DNA from: an uncultured Actinomycetes bacterium
Lineage (GTDB): Bacteria > Actinomycetota > Actinomycetes > Nanopelagicales > Nanopelagicaceae
Direction: 5' to 3'
Assembly (NCBI GenBank): GCA_903899375.1
Contig: CAIUIT010000106.1
Location: 1 to 39,691 of the forward strand
DNA length: 39,691 bases
Shown here: positions 16,859 to 25,396 of the stretch, piece after piece
Layout of the letters: each line of letters opens with the position of its first letter
Numbering within the stretch: position 1 is the stretch's first letter
Position numbers and translations under genes: made by a program
Notes under the pieces: model-generated
The model's input: only the letters and a program-made list of their open reading frames with translations
Told to the model about the DNA's origin: nothing
Databases searched by the model: none

Positions 16859-16987
16859 ATGTCAAATGTCATCGTCGTAATTTTCCTGGCCTTGGTTGCA
16901 ATTGCACCGATGGCCTATCTCGCTTTTATGGCAACAGCCTTGAAGAGCAGCGATAAGTCGGAATTCCTTATCAGTGGTGTGAAGTAA
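16859..16987 (+). CDS. Small single-helix membrane protein between the bc1 and aa3 genes (42 aa)
   Basis: This ORF is below the length limit of the track. ATG at 16859 is preceded by AAGGGGGCAG, a strong ribosome site at good spacing. The product begins MSNVIVVIFLALVAIAPMAYLAFMATALK, one continuous hydrophobic helix, then a short polar tail ending SGVK. It follows qcrB by 144 bases and its last 17 bases overlap the 3' end of ctaF on the other strand. Small single-helix subunits are known in actinobacterial bcc-aa3 supercomplexes, so an accessory subunit or assembly role is a reasonable guess from position, not from sequence similarity, which I cannot test. Confidence 0.6.
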   Translation: MSNVIVVIFLALVAIAPMAYLAFMATALKSSDKSEFLISGVK

Positions 16988-17372
16988 GGTCTGGCTTCTC
17001 GTATTCGGTAGTAAAGCCGATGATGCTTACGATGAGTGAACCAAGAGCAATAACGGTCAACCACCAACCAATGACCAGCCCTAAGCCCATTGCACAGGCA
17101 GATAGGGCCAGCGGAAGTGGCCACCACGAATGTGGAGAGAAGAAACCAAGTTCGCCGGCTAGATCAGCAATTTCGCCTTCATCGTTATCAGAAGGTTGAA
17201 TCCCCATGCGCTTATTGTTGGTCCACAGGTAAAAACCGATCGTGGCTGCTAGTCCCCCGCTGAGTCCAATAGCAGTTATGCCTAGAGGTTCTCCCCCGAG
17301 CTGCCAATAAATGACCGCAAGAATTGCATAGAAAACCGCCAGGAATCCAAAGAGCTTATATCCAGCCTTCAT
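16971..17372 (-). CDS. ctaF: Cytochrome c oxidase subunit IV, actinobacterial type
   Basis: CtaF is a small actinobacterial-specific subunit of the aa3 oxidase. The 133-residue protein has four hydrophobic segments, starting MKAGYKLFGFLAVFYAILAVIYWQLGGEPLGITAIGLSGGLAATIGFYLWTNNKR, followed by an acidic loop (DNDEGEIADLAGELGFFSPHSWWPLP) that is diagnostic of the family, then two more helices. It is the last gene of ctaC-ctaD-ctaF; the ctaD stop codon immediately precedes its start. Confidence 0.94.
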   Translation of the reverse strand: MKAGYKLFGFLAVFYAILAVIYWQLGGEPLGITAIGLSGGLAATIGFYLWTNNKRMGIQPSDNDEGEIADLAGELGFFSPHSWWPLPLALSACAMGLGLVIGWWLTVIALGSLIVSIIGFTTEYEKPDLTSHH

Positions 17373-19043
17373 TTAGTGACCGCCATCCGTGTGTGCCATA
17401 TGCGGATAATGAAGATCGAAAGCTGGTCGCTCAGATCTAATCCGTGGGATCGATGTGAAGTTGTGGCGTGGAGGCGGACAAGAGGTCGCCCACTCCAAGG
17501 ATGCTCCGTAACCCCAAGGATCATCCACGGTGACCTTAGGAGACTTACGGCTGATCCAGACGTTGACCATGAATGGCAACATAGAGAGCGCTAGCAAGAA
17601 GGAACCGATCGTAGAGACCGTATTGAGGGTCGTAAATCCATCAGTACCTAAGTAATCAGCGTAGCGGCGTGGCATTCCCTTAATTCCGAGCCAGTGTTGC
17701 ACAAGGAATGTGAGGTGGAAACCAAAGAACAAAGTCCAAAAGTGAATCTTTCCGAGGCGCTCGTTGAGCATATGCCCTGTCATCTTCGGCCACCAGAAAT
17801 AGAAGCCACCAAACATCGCAAAGACAACGGTGCCAAAGAGCACGTAATGGAAGTGAGCGACGACAAAGTAAGAAGCTGACACCGCGAAGTCCATGGGTGG
17901 GCTGGCTAAAATAATTCCGGTTATTCCACCGAATAGGAATGTCACTAAGAAACCGAGGATGAAAAGCATCGGTGTCTCGAATGTGAGCGAGCCGCCCCAC
18001 ATTGTGCCGATCCAGTTAAAGAATTTAACTCCGGTCGGAACACCGATCAGGAAGGTCATAAAGGAGAAGAACGGTAGAAGCACTTGACCCGATGCGTACA
18101 AGTGGTGAGCCCACACAGAAACAGAAAGTGCAGCAATACCGATTGTCGCAGCGATCAAGCCTTTGTAGCCAAAGATCGGCTTACGACTGAAAACCGGCAA
18201 GATCTCTGAAGCAATTCCAAAGAATGGAAGGGCCAGAATATAAACTTCGGGGTGGCCGAAGAACCAGAATAAGTGTTGCCAGAGCATCGCTCCACCGTTG
18301 GCAGAATCGAAGATATGCGAACCAAAGAGTCGATCACTTTCCAAACCTAGGAAAGCAGCTGCAAGAGGTGGGAAAGCAAGAAGAACCAAAATAGATGTAA
18401 GCAGGATGTTCCAAGTGAAGATCGACATGCGGAACATCGTCATTCCCGGTGCGCGCATCGTGAAGATGGTCGTAATGAAATTAACACCACCCATGATGGT
18501 TCCAAGGCCAGTGATAGCCAACCCAATCACCCAGAGATCGCCACCAATTCCTGGCGAATACTGACTATTCGCAAGAGGTGCGTATGCGGTCCAACCGAAT
18601 GAGGCTGCTCCCCCTGGACTCAAGAATCCACCGAAAGCCATAAGGCCACCGAATAGATAGAGCCAATATGAGAGCATGTTGAGGCGTGGGAAAGCCACGT
18701 CGGCCGCTCCAATTTGCAAAGGCATGATGACATTTGCGAATCCAACGAAGAGTGGAGTTGCGAACATTAGCAACATCACAGTTCCATGCATGGTAAAGAT
18801 CTGGTTGTACTGCTCTGTGCTTAGGAATTGCAGACCAGGTCGCGCCAGTTCAGCACGAAGCACAAGTGCCAAAATTCCAGCGATGATGAACCAACCGAAG
18901 GCGGTTATGAGATACATGTACCCGATCGTCTTGTGATCAGTTGATGTGATCCACTTTACGAAGAGGCGACCCTTGGACTTTGCCTTTGGTTCAATGGCTC
19001 CGTAGGTGGAAGTAGGTGTTGTTGGTTCTACAAAAGTCGTCAT
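17373..19043 (-). CDS. ctaD: Cytochrome c oxidase (aa3) subunit I
   Basis: CtaD is the catalytic subunit that holds heme a, heme a3 and CuB and reduces oxygen while pumping protons. The 556-residue product has about twelve helices. Visible sites: [14 protein letters not shown] (heme a ligand His), [22 protein letters not shown] with the CuB His, the cross-linked Tyr and the D-channel Glu, [10 protein letters not shown] (two CuB histidines), GYKGL (K-channel lysine) and [10 protein letters not shown] (heme a3 and heme a ligands). Everything needed for an A-family oxidase is present. The gene sits two bases after ctaC and just ahead of ctaF. Confidence 0.98.
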   Translation of the reverse strand: MTTFVEPTTPTSTYGAIEPKAKSKGRLFVKWITSTDHKTIGYMYLITAFGWFIIAGILALVLRAELARPGLQFLSTEQYNQIFTMHGTVMLLMFATPLFVGFANVIMPLQIGAADVAFPRLNMLSYWLYLFGGLMAFGGFLSPGGAASFGWTAYAPLANSQYSPGIGGDLWVIGLAITGLGTIMGGVNFITTIFTMRAPGMTMFRMSIFTWNILLTSILVLLAFPPLAAAFLGLESDRLFGSHIFDSANGGAMLWQHLFWFFGHPEVYILALPFFGIASEILPVFSRKPIFGYKGLIAATIGIAALSVSVWAHHLYASGQVLLPFFSFMTFLIGVPTGVKFFNWIGTMWGGSLTFETPMLFILGFLVTFLFGGITGIILASPPMDFAVSASYFVVAHFHYVLFGTVVFAMFGGFYFWWPKMTGHMLNERLGKIHFWTLFFGFHLTFLVQHWLGIKGMPRRYADYLGTDGFTTLNTVSTIGSFLLALSMLPFMVNVWISRKSPKVTVDDPWGYGASLEWATSCPPPRHNFTSIPRIRSERPAFDLHYPHMAHTDGGH

Positions 19044-19045
19044 TG

Positions 19046-19810
19046 TTATGCCACCTTCAAGGAGTTGATGTAAGCGGTGTACTGAGCTGGTGTAACAACT
19101 TTGACCTCAAAGAGCATCTGTGAATGGTCGCGGCCACAGAGGATGTTGCAACGCCCTGGGAAGGTTCCTAACTTTTCTGCAGCAAATTCCAGTCGGTTAA
19201 CCACGTGCGGTAACGCCTGTATTTGAATCATGTAGGCAGGGATCCAGAAACCATGGTCTACATCGCTGGAAGTGATGGTGAAGAGCACCTTCTCCCCCAG
19301 AGGAAGCACTAGCTCTGGGCGCTGTGAAGGAGTTCCGGTAATTGTCGGTGCGCTGGGTGCATCGTTGTAAGTGAACTGCCATGACCACTGCATCGCATTA
19401 ACATGAATATTGTGTGGCGCAGTAGCAGGCGTATCGACCTTCATGATGCGTGACTCATCACGTGCGGTGTAGCCAAATAAAACTGCAACGATCAAAAATG
19501 GAATAAGGGTGTAGGCGACTTCAACGGGAACGTTGTAACGCGTCTGCTTCGGAAATTCGTCGCTCTTTTTACGGTGAAAGACGATTGGCCAGAAGATCAA
19601 GATCAGCGTGATGATTCCGACTACGGCTCCCGCGTACCAAGCCCAGTACCAAAGCGGTCCGGAGGTGTCATTTACGCTCGACACCCCCTTTGGAAATCCC
19701 AAACCTGAGATATTTTGGTTTGAGCATGAGGTGAGCAGCAATGTGCTCGTCGAAAGGGCTAAAAGTCCGATAATTCGGCGGGTACGACGCATAGGGAGAA
19801 GGATAACCAT
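19046..19810 (-). CDS. ctaC: Cytochrome c oxidase (aa3) subunit II, lipoprotein
   Basis: CtaC carries the CuA center that accepts electrons from QcrC. The N-terminus is a lipoprotein signal with the lipobox LLTSC (lipid-modified C29). Two membrane helices follow (about residues 52-72 and 96-115), then the cupredoxin domain containing [11 protein letters not shown] and [14 protein letters not shown], which gives C-x3-C-x3-H-x2-M. In most CuA sites the residue two before the second Cys is Glu (CxELCG); here it is Ile (CNILCG), a point raised in the findings. The ATG at 19810 is 14 bases from the divergent desulfurase-like gene. It is the first gene of ctaCDF. Confidence 0.96.
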   Translation of the reverse strand: MVILLPMRRTRRIIGLLALSTSTLLLTSCSNQNISGLGFPKGVSSVNDTSGPLWYWAWYAGAVVGIITLILIFWPIVFHRKKSDEFPKQTRYNVPVEVAYTLIPFLIVAVLFGYTARDESRIMKVDTPATAPHNIHVNAMQWSWQFTYNDAPSAPTITGTPSQRPELVLPLGEKVLFTITSSDVDHGFWIPAYMIQIQALPHVVNRLEFAAEKLGTFPGRCNILCGRDHSQMLFEVKVVTPAQYTAYINSLKVA

Positions 19811-19824
19811 CTCGCTCGCTAAGC

Positions 19825-20907
19825 GTGTCCACGACGGGTACCGTTCTCAGGGTGGGTTCAATCACAAACCAATTCCAGCGCGAATCCCCGCTTCACCCTG
19901 CTGCTCGGGCCTTTATAGCCGATGCCTTTGACCGGGGTTGGGCAGATCCCTCCAAAATTCACGGTGAATCTCGGCAGGCAGCAATCTTGCTCAACGAAGC
20001 CAAGGAGATATTCGCTGCCCACCTCGGAATCCGAAGCAATCAGGTCGATTTTCTCTCCGACCCGGCTCTCGGTTTTCACCTTGGATCCTCAAGCGTTCTG
20101 CAAGAGGGGTCCCGCTTCTACTTTTCGGCGGTCGACCGTTCGGAAATTTACGCCCTGGCCAATCTTCACCACGGTGAAAAGCTCTCAGTAGCCCTCGATG
20201 GATCCATCGCATACCCCAAAGGGCGCCCCACAGATCTATTGTCCTGGCAGACGCTCAATGGCGAGACCGGAATCATCTCCGCCCAGCCCTCGGAATTCAC
20301 GGGCCGGCTCTTTGTAGATGCGAGTGCATCTGGGGCTGCGATAGCCCTTCCTCAAAACTGGAGTACTGCTTTGTGGAATTCGCAGGCCTGGGAAGGTCCA
20401 ACGGGACTTGGGGTATTTGCGGTTGCCGATAGATCGATCTGGCGCAACCCTCTTCCACACATTGATCAAAGAATTTCTAGCTCAGAGTTATCTATTCCAC
20501 TGGTGATGGCAAGCGCGATCGCCCTCGAAGCTCATACTCGCGACTACGCAGAAAACCGCGCATCCTTGCTCTTATACAACAACCGGATCCGCCAATTCTT
20601 AGCGGCAGAGATTGGTGATGTAGATATCGCTGGAAGCTCTAACACCACCGTGCCCTACCTGCTCTCATTTTCGCTGCTTTATATAGATGCCGAGCGTCTG
20701 GTCAATGAATTGACCCGCCAGGGCATATCCGTTGATTCGGGTTCTGCCTGTAGTTCGGCCAACATGGAGCCCAGTCACGTTCTTGCCGCAATGGGGTTAC
20801 TCACCCATGGAAATGTGCGTATGACGCTACATAATCAAACAACTTTAGTTGACGTCGAGGCTTTTCTTAAGACACTAAAAATAATCGTGGAAGATCTCAG
20901 AAAGTAA
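19825..20907 (+). CDS. Cysteine desulfurase-like protein lacking the PLP lysine
   Basis: The 360-residue protein aligns with NifS/IscS class V enzymes from the N-terminal SPLHPAARAF, through GETGIISAQP and LFVDASASGA, to the loop SGSACSSA with the catalytic Cys (C309) and the ending GNVRMTLH. The lysine that forms the PLP Schiff base is missing: where IscS has GHKIYGPKG this protein has SQAWEGPTG (A188). The neighbouring His is Gln, the Gln after VDA is Ala, and the stacking His of the EHKA motif is not found. The Asp contacting the pyridine ring remains. It may bind persulfide or a partner rather than desulfurate. It is followed directly by tusA. The start is GTG; GTG at 19852 is an alternative. 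Confidence 0.82.
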   Translation: MSTTGTVLRVGSITNQFQRESPLHPAARAFIADAFDRGWADPSKIHGESRQAAILLNEAKEIFAAHLGIRSNQVDFLSDPALGFHLGSSSVLQEGSRFYFSAVDRSEIYALANLHHGEKLSVALDGSIAYPKGRPTDLLSWQTLNGETGIISAQPSEFTGRLFVDASASGAAIALPQNWSTALWNSQAWEGPTGLGVFAVADRSIWRNPLPHIDQRISSSELSIPLVMASAIALEAHTRDYAENRASLLLYNNRIRQFLAAEIGDVDIAGSSNTTVPYLLSFSLLYIDAERLVNELTRQGISVDSGSACSSANMEPSHVLAAMGLLTHGNVRMTLHNQTTLVDVEAFLKTLKIIVEDLRK

Positions 20908-21102
20908 GTGGAGCTCAACTGCATAGGGATGCGTTGTCCAATTCCTATTATCAAATTGGCGAAGGCGCTAGAAACAAACCCAGAGGTCACTCTCTTGAGC
21001 GATGACCCTGCCACTCTCCCCGATTTGATAGCTTGGTCGCGCATGACGAAGAATCAATATTCGATCGTAGGAATCAACAAATACTTAGTAAAGAGCTTAT
21101 AA
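20908..21102 (+). CDS. tusA: TusA/SirA family sulfur carrier protein
   Basis: The 64-residue product has the TusA signature with the persulfide-carrying Cys: LNCIGMRCPIPIIKLAKAL (Cys-Pro-x-Pro), then VTLLSDDPATLPDLIAWSRM, the DD-P-x-x-x-x-D-x-x-x-W pattern of the family. TusA relays sulfur from a cysteine desulfurase to tRNA or cofactor synthesis. It starts with GTG immediately after the stop of the desulfurase-like gene (no gap), implying coupling. In some other actinobacteria these two are, to my recollection, a single fused polypeptide. Its last bases overlap the end of adoK on the other strand by six. Confidence 0.9.
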   Translation: MELNCIGMRCPIPIIKLAKALETNPEVTLLSDDPATLPDLIAWSRMTKNQYSIVGINKYLVKSL

Positions 21103-22086
21103 ACCCATCCGCGGATTGATGTGGGAGGCAACGTCATCTGCCGCACCATCTCCGTAAGCTTCCCGAAAGCGTTCCATAAATTCTTCACGATCAAAGAGAT
21201 ACTCTTGCGTGCCCTTTGTTTCTAAACAGAATGTGGCCACCATCGAACCAAGTTGCGCGCAACGTTCGTGGTTAAGACCCCATGAAAGTCCAGACAAGAA
21301 TCCTGACCTGAAAGAGTCGCCGACACCCGTGGGATCGACCTTCGCTTTTTCCATGGGCGCACCAACGGTGAGAGTCTCTTTGCCGTGCTCTTCAATGCGG
21401 GCACCTTTTGCTCCAAGAGTCACAACGCGAATTGCAACCTGATCAAATAATTCTGCATCTGACCAACCAGTTTTCTGCAACATAAGAGCTAACTCGTACT
21501 CGTTGAGAAATAGATACTTAGCTCCAATGACAAGCTGCTTCACTTGATCGCCATCCATGCGTGCTAGTTGTTGCGATGGATCTGCCGCCATAGGGATTCC
21601 CAGGCGCCGGGCGCTATGTGAATGGCGAATCATCGCCTCTGGATCATCTGGGCCAATCAGAAAGAGGTCAATGCCTCCTTCACGGAATGCGATTGTTTCG
21701 ATATCGAGCTCTCGTGCTTCAGACATCGCCCCAGGAAAGAAGGATGCAATTTGGTTGAGTTCTTCATCTGTTGTCACGATAAAAGTAGCGGTATATAGGT
21801 CCTTAGAGATGCGCACATGTTCTGTATTTACACCGTGGCGAATGAGCCAATCGTTGTAATCGGCCCAATCCTTGCCAACTGCTGCAACCAATAGTGGGTT
21901 AAGTCCGAGCGCGCCCATTCCGAAGGCAATATTTGCTGCGCATCCACCGCGGTGGATATCGAGATTATCTACGAGAAAAGAGAGCGAAACTTTTGCCAGA
22001 GAACCCTCAACGAGCGAATCGGTGAATTTTCCTGGGAATGTCATCAAATGGTCGCGACCAACCGAGCCGGCGACGGCAACTTTCAT
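21097..22086 (-). CDS. adoK: PfkB family kinase, adenosine kinase of the mycobacterial type
   Basis: The 329-residue protein is a ribokinase-fold sugar kinase. Its N-terminus VAGSVGRDHLMTFPGKFTD and LAKVSLSFLVDNLDIHRGG resemble mycobacterial adenosine kinase strikingly, including the SLSFLVD segment. The PfkB signature 2, DPTGVGDSFRSGFLSG, near residue 256 holds the catalytic Asp and anion hole. The proposed reaction is ATP-dependent phosphorylation of adenosine to AMP; a different nucleoside or sugar cannot be excluded. In M. tuberculosis the homologue also lies between ctaC and the ErpA-like gene, supporting orthology. Confidence 0.9.
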   Translation of the reverse strand: MKVAVAGSVGRDHLMTFPGKFTDSLVEGSLAKVSLSFLVDNLDIHRGGCAANIAFGMGALGLNPLLVAAVGKDWADYNDWLIRHGVNTEHVRISKDLYTATFIVTTDEELNQIASFFPGAMSEARELDIETIAFREGGIDLFLIGPDDPEAMIRHSHSARRLGIPMAADPSQQLARMDGDQVKQLVIGAKYLFLNEYELALMLQKTGWSDAELFDQVAIRVVTLGAKGARIEEHGKETLTVGAPMEKAKVDPTGVGDSFRSGFLSGLSWGLNHERCAQLGSMVATFCLETKGTQEYLFDREEFMERFREAYGDGAADDVASHINPRMGL

Positions 22087-22100
22087 TGTGACTTTAAGAG

Positions 22101-22466
22101 TTAGTTAAATGAATCGCCACAGGCACATGAGCCTTGAGCGTTGGGGTTATCAATGGTGAATCCTTGCTTCTCGATAGTGTCAACGAAATCGATTGACGCA
22201 CCCATCAGGTATGGGGTGCTCATCTTGTCGGTAACGACCTTGACAGCACCAAAGGCAGAAATGGTGTCGCCATCCAGTGAACGATCATCGAAATACAACT
22301 GATAACGCAGTCCAGAACAACCGCCAGGTTGAACGGCAACACGCAGAGCAAGATCATCGCGACCTTCTTGGGCGAGGAGTGCAGCAACTTTTACTGCGGC
22401 CACATCTGTTAGGGCGATTCCCGTTGCGGTTTGAATGGTGACTTCTTGGGCGGTTTCAGTACTCAT
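22101..22466 (-). CDS. erpA: Iron-sulfur cluster insertion protein ErpA/HesB type
   Basis: An A-type carrier that hands Fe-S clusters to apoproteins. The 121-residue sequence shows the three conserved cysteines: GGCSGLRYQLYFDD (Cys in CSG) and GSCACGDSF (C-x-C) at the C-terminus. The N-terminal half ALTDVAAVKVAALLAQEG is typical. Likely clients in the window include NadA, LipA and the Rieske protein, an inference from need. Its start is 29 bases from the divergent nadA, and it is 14 bases upstream of adoK on the same strand, so it may be co-transcribed with it. Confidence 0.94.
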   Translation of the reverse strand: MSTETAQEVTIQTATGIALTDVAAVKVAALLAQEGRDDLALRVAVQPGGCSGLRYQLYFDDRSLDGDTISAFGAVKVVTDKMSTPYLMGASIDFVDTIEKQGFTIDNPNAQGSCACGDSFN

Positions 22467-22495
22467 GGTCGGAATAATACCCCTAAAATCTTCCT

Positions 22496-23647
22496 ATGGC
22501 CTTTGGAACCTTGTCAGACTTGCTGATACTGGGACGAAATAGCGATCCGCTGAGCGAACGCGGGGTTTCCTGCGAGGGAGAGCTGCCCGCGATGAGCGAA
22601 CCCGCTCTGGTAGAACGAGCTCATCGGGCACGAGCCGCTCTTGGAGAGCGGGCTATGATCTTGGGTCACCACTACCAACGCGATGAAGTTATTGAATTTG
22701 CAGATATCACGGGCGACTCTTTCAAATTGGCGCAATCGGCGGCAAGTAACCCGGATGCAGAATTCATTATTTTCTGCGGCGTACATTTCATGGCCGAGTC
22801 AGCCGACATTCTCACTTCATCCCAGCAGAAGGTAATACTCCCTGATTTAGCAGCTGGTTGTTCGATGGCCGATATGGCCGGTGCAGAACAAGTTGAAGCC
22901 GCTTGGGCACACTTCCAAAAGGTGGGTATCGCCGCTAGAACGATTCCGATTACCTATATGAATTCCACAGCCGCGATTAAAAGCTTCACCGGAGCAAATG
23001 GCGGTGCGGTCTGTACCTCATCTAACGCGCAGCGAGCAATGAGTTGGGCCTTTGAACGAGGAGAGAAGATTTTCTTTCTGCCAGATCAACATCTGGGTCG
23101 TAACACCGCGATCATGCACCTGGGGCTACAAGCGAGTGATTGTGTCATCTGGAATCCATGGAAACCTCAAGGCGGTCTCACTGATCAAGAACTCTTAGAT
23201 GCCAAGGTGATTCTTTGGCGAGGGCATTGCTCGGTTCACGGACGTTTCACTCCTCAAAATATTGACGATGTCCGTTCGCGAGTCCCGGGAGTGCAGGTAC
23301 TTGTTCACCCAGAGTGTCAGAACGATGTGGTCATGGCGGCAGATGTCGTTGGCAGCACCGAGATGATTATCAGAACAGTCGCATCCTCGCCAGCGGGATC
23401 CAAGTGGGCAATTGGCACCGAACTCAACCTTGTTCAAAGGCTGGCCCGCACCAACCCTGATAAAGAGATCGTCTTTCTGGATAAAACCGTCTGCTATTGC
23501 TCGACAATGAATCGAATCGACCTCCCCCACCTCGTCTGGGCCATGGAAAACCTTGCCTCCGGGCGGGTTCTCAACCAGATCTCCGTTGAGGAGAAAACCG
23601 CCCACTTTGCACGAGTTGCGCTAGAGCGAATGCTGGCTCTACCTTAA
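22496..23647 (+). CDS. nadA: Quinolinate synthase
   Basis: NadA condenses iminoaspartate with dihydroxyacetone phosphate to quinolinate in de novo NAD synthesis, using a [4Fe-4S] cluster. Seen: LGHHYQRDEVIEFADITGDSFKLA (substrate-binding His and Asp), FCGVHFMAESADIL with the first cluster Cys, VHPECQNDVV with the second, and CYCSTMNRI near the end with the third. The 383-residue length fits the longer actinobacterial type. nadB and nadC are not in the window. It is divergent from erpA, which could supply the cluster. Four bases separate its stop from the next ATG. Confidence 0.96.
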   Translation: MAFGTLSDLLILGRNSDPLSERGVSCEGELPAMSEPALVERAHRARAALGERAMILGHHYQRDEVIEFADITGDSFKLAQSAASNPDAEFIIFCGVHFMAESADILTSSQQKVILPDLAAGCSMADMAGAEQVEAAWAHFQKVGIAARTIPITYMNSTAAIKSFTGANGGAVCTSSNAQRAMSWAFERGEKIFFLPDQHLGRNTAIMHLGLQASDCVIWNPWKPQGGLTDQELLDAKVILWRGHCSVHGRFTPQNIDDVRSRVPGVQVLVHPECQNDVVMAADVVGSTEMIIRTVASSPAGSKWAIGTELNLVQRLARTNPDKEIVFLDKTVCYCSTMNRIDLPHLVWAMENLASGRVLNQISVEEKTAHFARVALERMLALP

Positions 23648-23651
23648 CCAC

Positions 23652-24164
23652 ATGGCTAAAGACACTCCGACACCAAAGCGCAAAGATGCAGAAGCGCTCA
23701 ATAAGATAAATGCAATCACTTCACCAGCGACGAAGGCGACAAAGGCTCGCGATCGCGACGAAATGAAGTCAAAGCGTCTTGCCGCTCGTGCGGCATACAT
23801 GCGTGGCGAAGAGAACGCCCTTCCTGCACGCGATAAGGGAGCGGTGCGTCGATATGTACGAAACTACATCGACTCCCGACGCAACGTTGGCGAGTACTTC
23901 CTCCCCGCCGTAGCGACAGTACTTGTACTCAGCGTCGTCCACAATAAGTTCGTCTCGCTTATTGCGATTCTCTTCATGTATGCAGCAATGTTATACACGG
24001 TTCTCTCTGGATTCTTTATGACCCGACGAATTCGCAAAGCTGTGACTGCCAAATTCCCTGGTCAATCAACTAAGGGATTAGGAATGTATGGATGGTTACG
24101 ATCTACTCAAATGCGTCGCATGCGCGCACCCGCACCTCAAGTGAAGCGCGGCGATTTAATCTAG
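23652..24164 (+). CDS. DUF3043 membrane protein
   Basis: The 170-residue protein belongs to the actinobacterial DUF3043 family: a charged, lysine-rich N-terminal third (PTPKRKDAEALNKI), then DKGAVRRYVRNYIDSRRNVGEYFLPA, the family's most conserved stretch, two membrane helices (about residues 75-95 and 96-118), and a basic C-terminus. Function is unknown. It follows nadA by four bases, probably in the same transcript, and is followed by a hairpin at 24185-24214. A homologue lies in the equivalent region of mycobacterial chromosomes. Confidence 0.85.
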   Translation: MAKDTPTPKRKDAEALNKINAITSPATKATKARDRDEMKSKRLAARAAYMRGEENALPARDKGAVRRYVRNYIDSRRNVGEYFLPAVATVLVLSVVHNKFVSLIAILFMYAAMLYTVLSGFFMTRRIRKAVTAKFPGQSTKGLGMYGWLRSTQMRRMRAPAPQVKRGDLI

Positions 24165-24184
24165 TTTTACTTGTTCGTCCTATC

Positions 24185-24214
24185 GAAAGCCTAAGCCCTC
24201 GGGTTTGGGCTTTC
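24185..24214. terminator. Bidirectional intrinsic terminator-like hairpin
   Basis: GAAAGCC-TAAGCCC-TCG-GGTTTGGGC-TTTC is an inverted repeat of about 13 pairs with one or two mismatches and a TCG loop. T-rich bases follow on the plus strand (TTTCGTTCTTT). It is 21 bases after the DUF3043 stop and overlaps the last codons and stop of the aldo/keto reductase on the other strand, so it would serve the two convergent genes. Confidence 0.7.
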
Positions 24215-25192
24215 GTTCTTTGATGGGTCACGCTCTGGAAGGCCACCGAGAACGCTGTCAATGGCGACCATAACGCTCGGTTCGAGTTTTACGCCAGCGG
24301 CTTTAACATTCTCTTTTACTTGTTGTGGCTTAGTTGCACCCATAATAACTGCCGATACATTCTGATTCTGCAACGCCCACGCTAATGCGAGCTGCGACAT
24401 TGAAAGGCCAACCTCTTGTGCGATTGGATTCAACTTCTGCACTGCTGTTAAAACATCATCTGTCATCCAACGCGAAATAAATCCGGCTCCGGACTTCTTA
24501 TCCGTTGCGCGCGATCCTGCTGGTGGTTTTTTGCCTGGCAAGTATTTGCCGGTCAAAATTCCCTGTGCGATCGGCGACCAGACAATCTGGCCAATTCCTT
24601 CTTGCTGGGAAAGGGGAACAACTTCCTTCTCAATAACGCGCCAGAGCATCGAATATTGTGGCTGGCTAGAGACGAAACGCGTCCAACCATTCTCCTTTTG
24701 AATCTGCAAAGCTGCCTTGATTTGTTCTGCATTCCATTCCGAGAAGCCGATGTAGTTGACCTTGCCTTGTCGCACTAGATCTTCAAAGGCTTGCAGCGAC
24801 TCTTCCAATGGAGACTCAACATCGAAGCGGTGCATTTGATAAAGATCAATATGGTCGGTATTCAATCTCTTCAACGAAGCATGCACTGATTCCATGATGT
24901 GCTTGCGAGAGAGACCGCGATCATTTTTGCCAGTGCCCGTTGGCCAGTAAACCTTGGTAAAGAGTTCGTAAGATTCGCGCTTGACTCCCTTGAGAGCCTT
25001 GCCTAGAACTGTTTCAGCGCGAGTTCCCGCATATACATCGGCGGTATCAAAAGTGGTTACACCCTCGCCGAGCGCGGCCTTAACGCACTTGATGGCAGCA
25101 TCTTCTTCTACCTGGCTGCCGTGAGTAATCCAATTGCCATAAGCAATCTCTGAGACATACATTCCTGATGAGCCGAGGCGACGATATTCCAT
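24191..25192 (-). CDS. Aldo/keto reductase
   Basis: The 333-residue protein is a TIM-barrel NADPH-dependent oxidoreductase of the aldo/keto reductase superfamily, closest to the YajO/KCNAB beta-subunit-like group. Seen: EYRRLGSSGMYVSEIAYGNW at the N-terminus, FDTADVYAGTRAETVLGKAL (catalytic Asp and Tyr, near residues 49-68), ELFTKVYWP (catalytic Lys), HIDLYQMHRFD (catalytic His) and VIMGATKPQQVKENV (cofactor-binding end). The substrate is not evident. The tail overlaps a terminator-like hairpin. Its ATG at 25192 is divergent from the B12 riboswitch. Confidence 0.93.
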   Translation of the reverse strand: MEYRRLGSSGMYVSEIAYGNWITHGSQVEEDAAIKCVKAALGEGVTTFDTADVYAGTRAETVLGKALKGVKRESYELFTKVYWPTGTGKNDRGLSRKHIMESVHASLKRLNTDHIDLYQMHRFDVESPLEESLQAFEDLVRQGKVNYIGFSEWNAEQIKAALQIQKENGWTRFVSSQPQYSMLWRVIEKEVVPLSQQEGIGQIVWSPIAQGILTGKYLPGKKPPAGSRATDKKSGAGFISRWMTDDVLTAVQKLNPIAQEVGLSMSQLALAWALQNQNVSAVIMGATKPQQVKENVKAAGVKLEPSVMVAIDSVLGGLPERDPSKNESPNPRA

Positions 25193-25239
25193 GGCAAAAC
25201 CCTACTCCCCTCTGGCGTGTCCCACCTATTGGGTTGGGG

Positions 25240-25385
25240 GTTCTCACTGGTTGGTGCTAACTTTCGGTCATCAGAACCTTTTGGGCCTGGTGGTATTAAT
25301 TAGAGCGAAGTCGGTGAGATTCCGACACTGTCCCGCAACTGTATTGAAATCGCAAGATTTCTTAAGTCAGGTCGCCTCTCTTAGA
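25240..25385 (+). promoter_or_regulatory. Cobalamin riboswitch aptamer
   Basis: The B12-box core is plainly visible: AGTCGGTGAGATTCCGAC followed by ACTGTCCCGCAACTGT, matching the family's GGTGAAAATCC...GTCCCGCCACTGT consensus. The 5' part has TTGGTGCTAAC (the usual GGTGC), and the 3' closing part reads AAGTCAGGTCGCCT (family GCCAGGAGACCTGCC). A GAAATC-GCAA-GATTTC hairpin lies between them. It is upstream of the BtuF-like gene and would turn off the importer when adenosyl- or other cobalamin is sufficient. The boundaries are approximate. The bases before it, 25193-25240, show nothing further. Confidence 0.93.
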
Positions 25386-25396
25386 TATCGAAGTAT

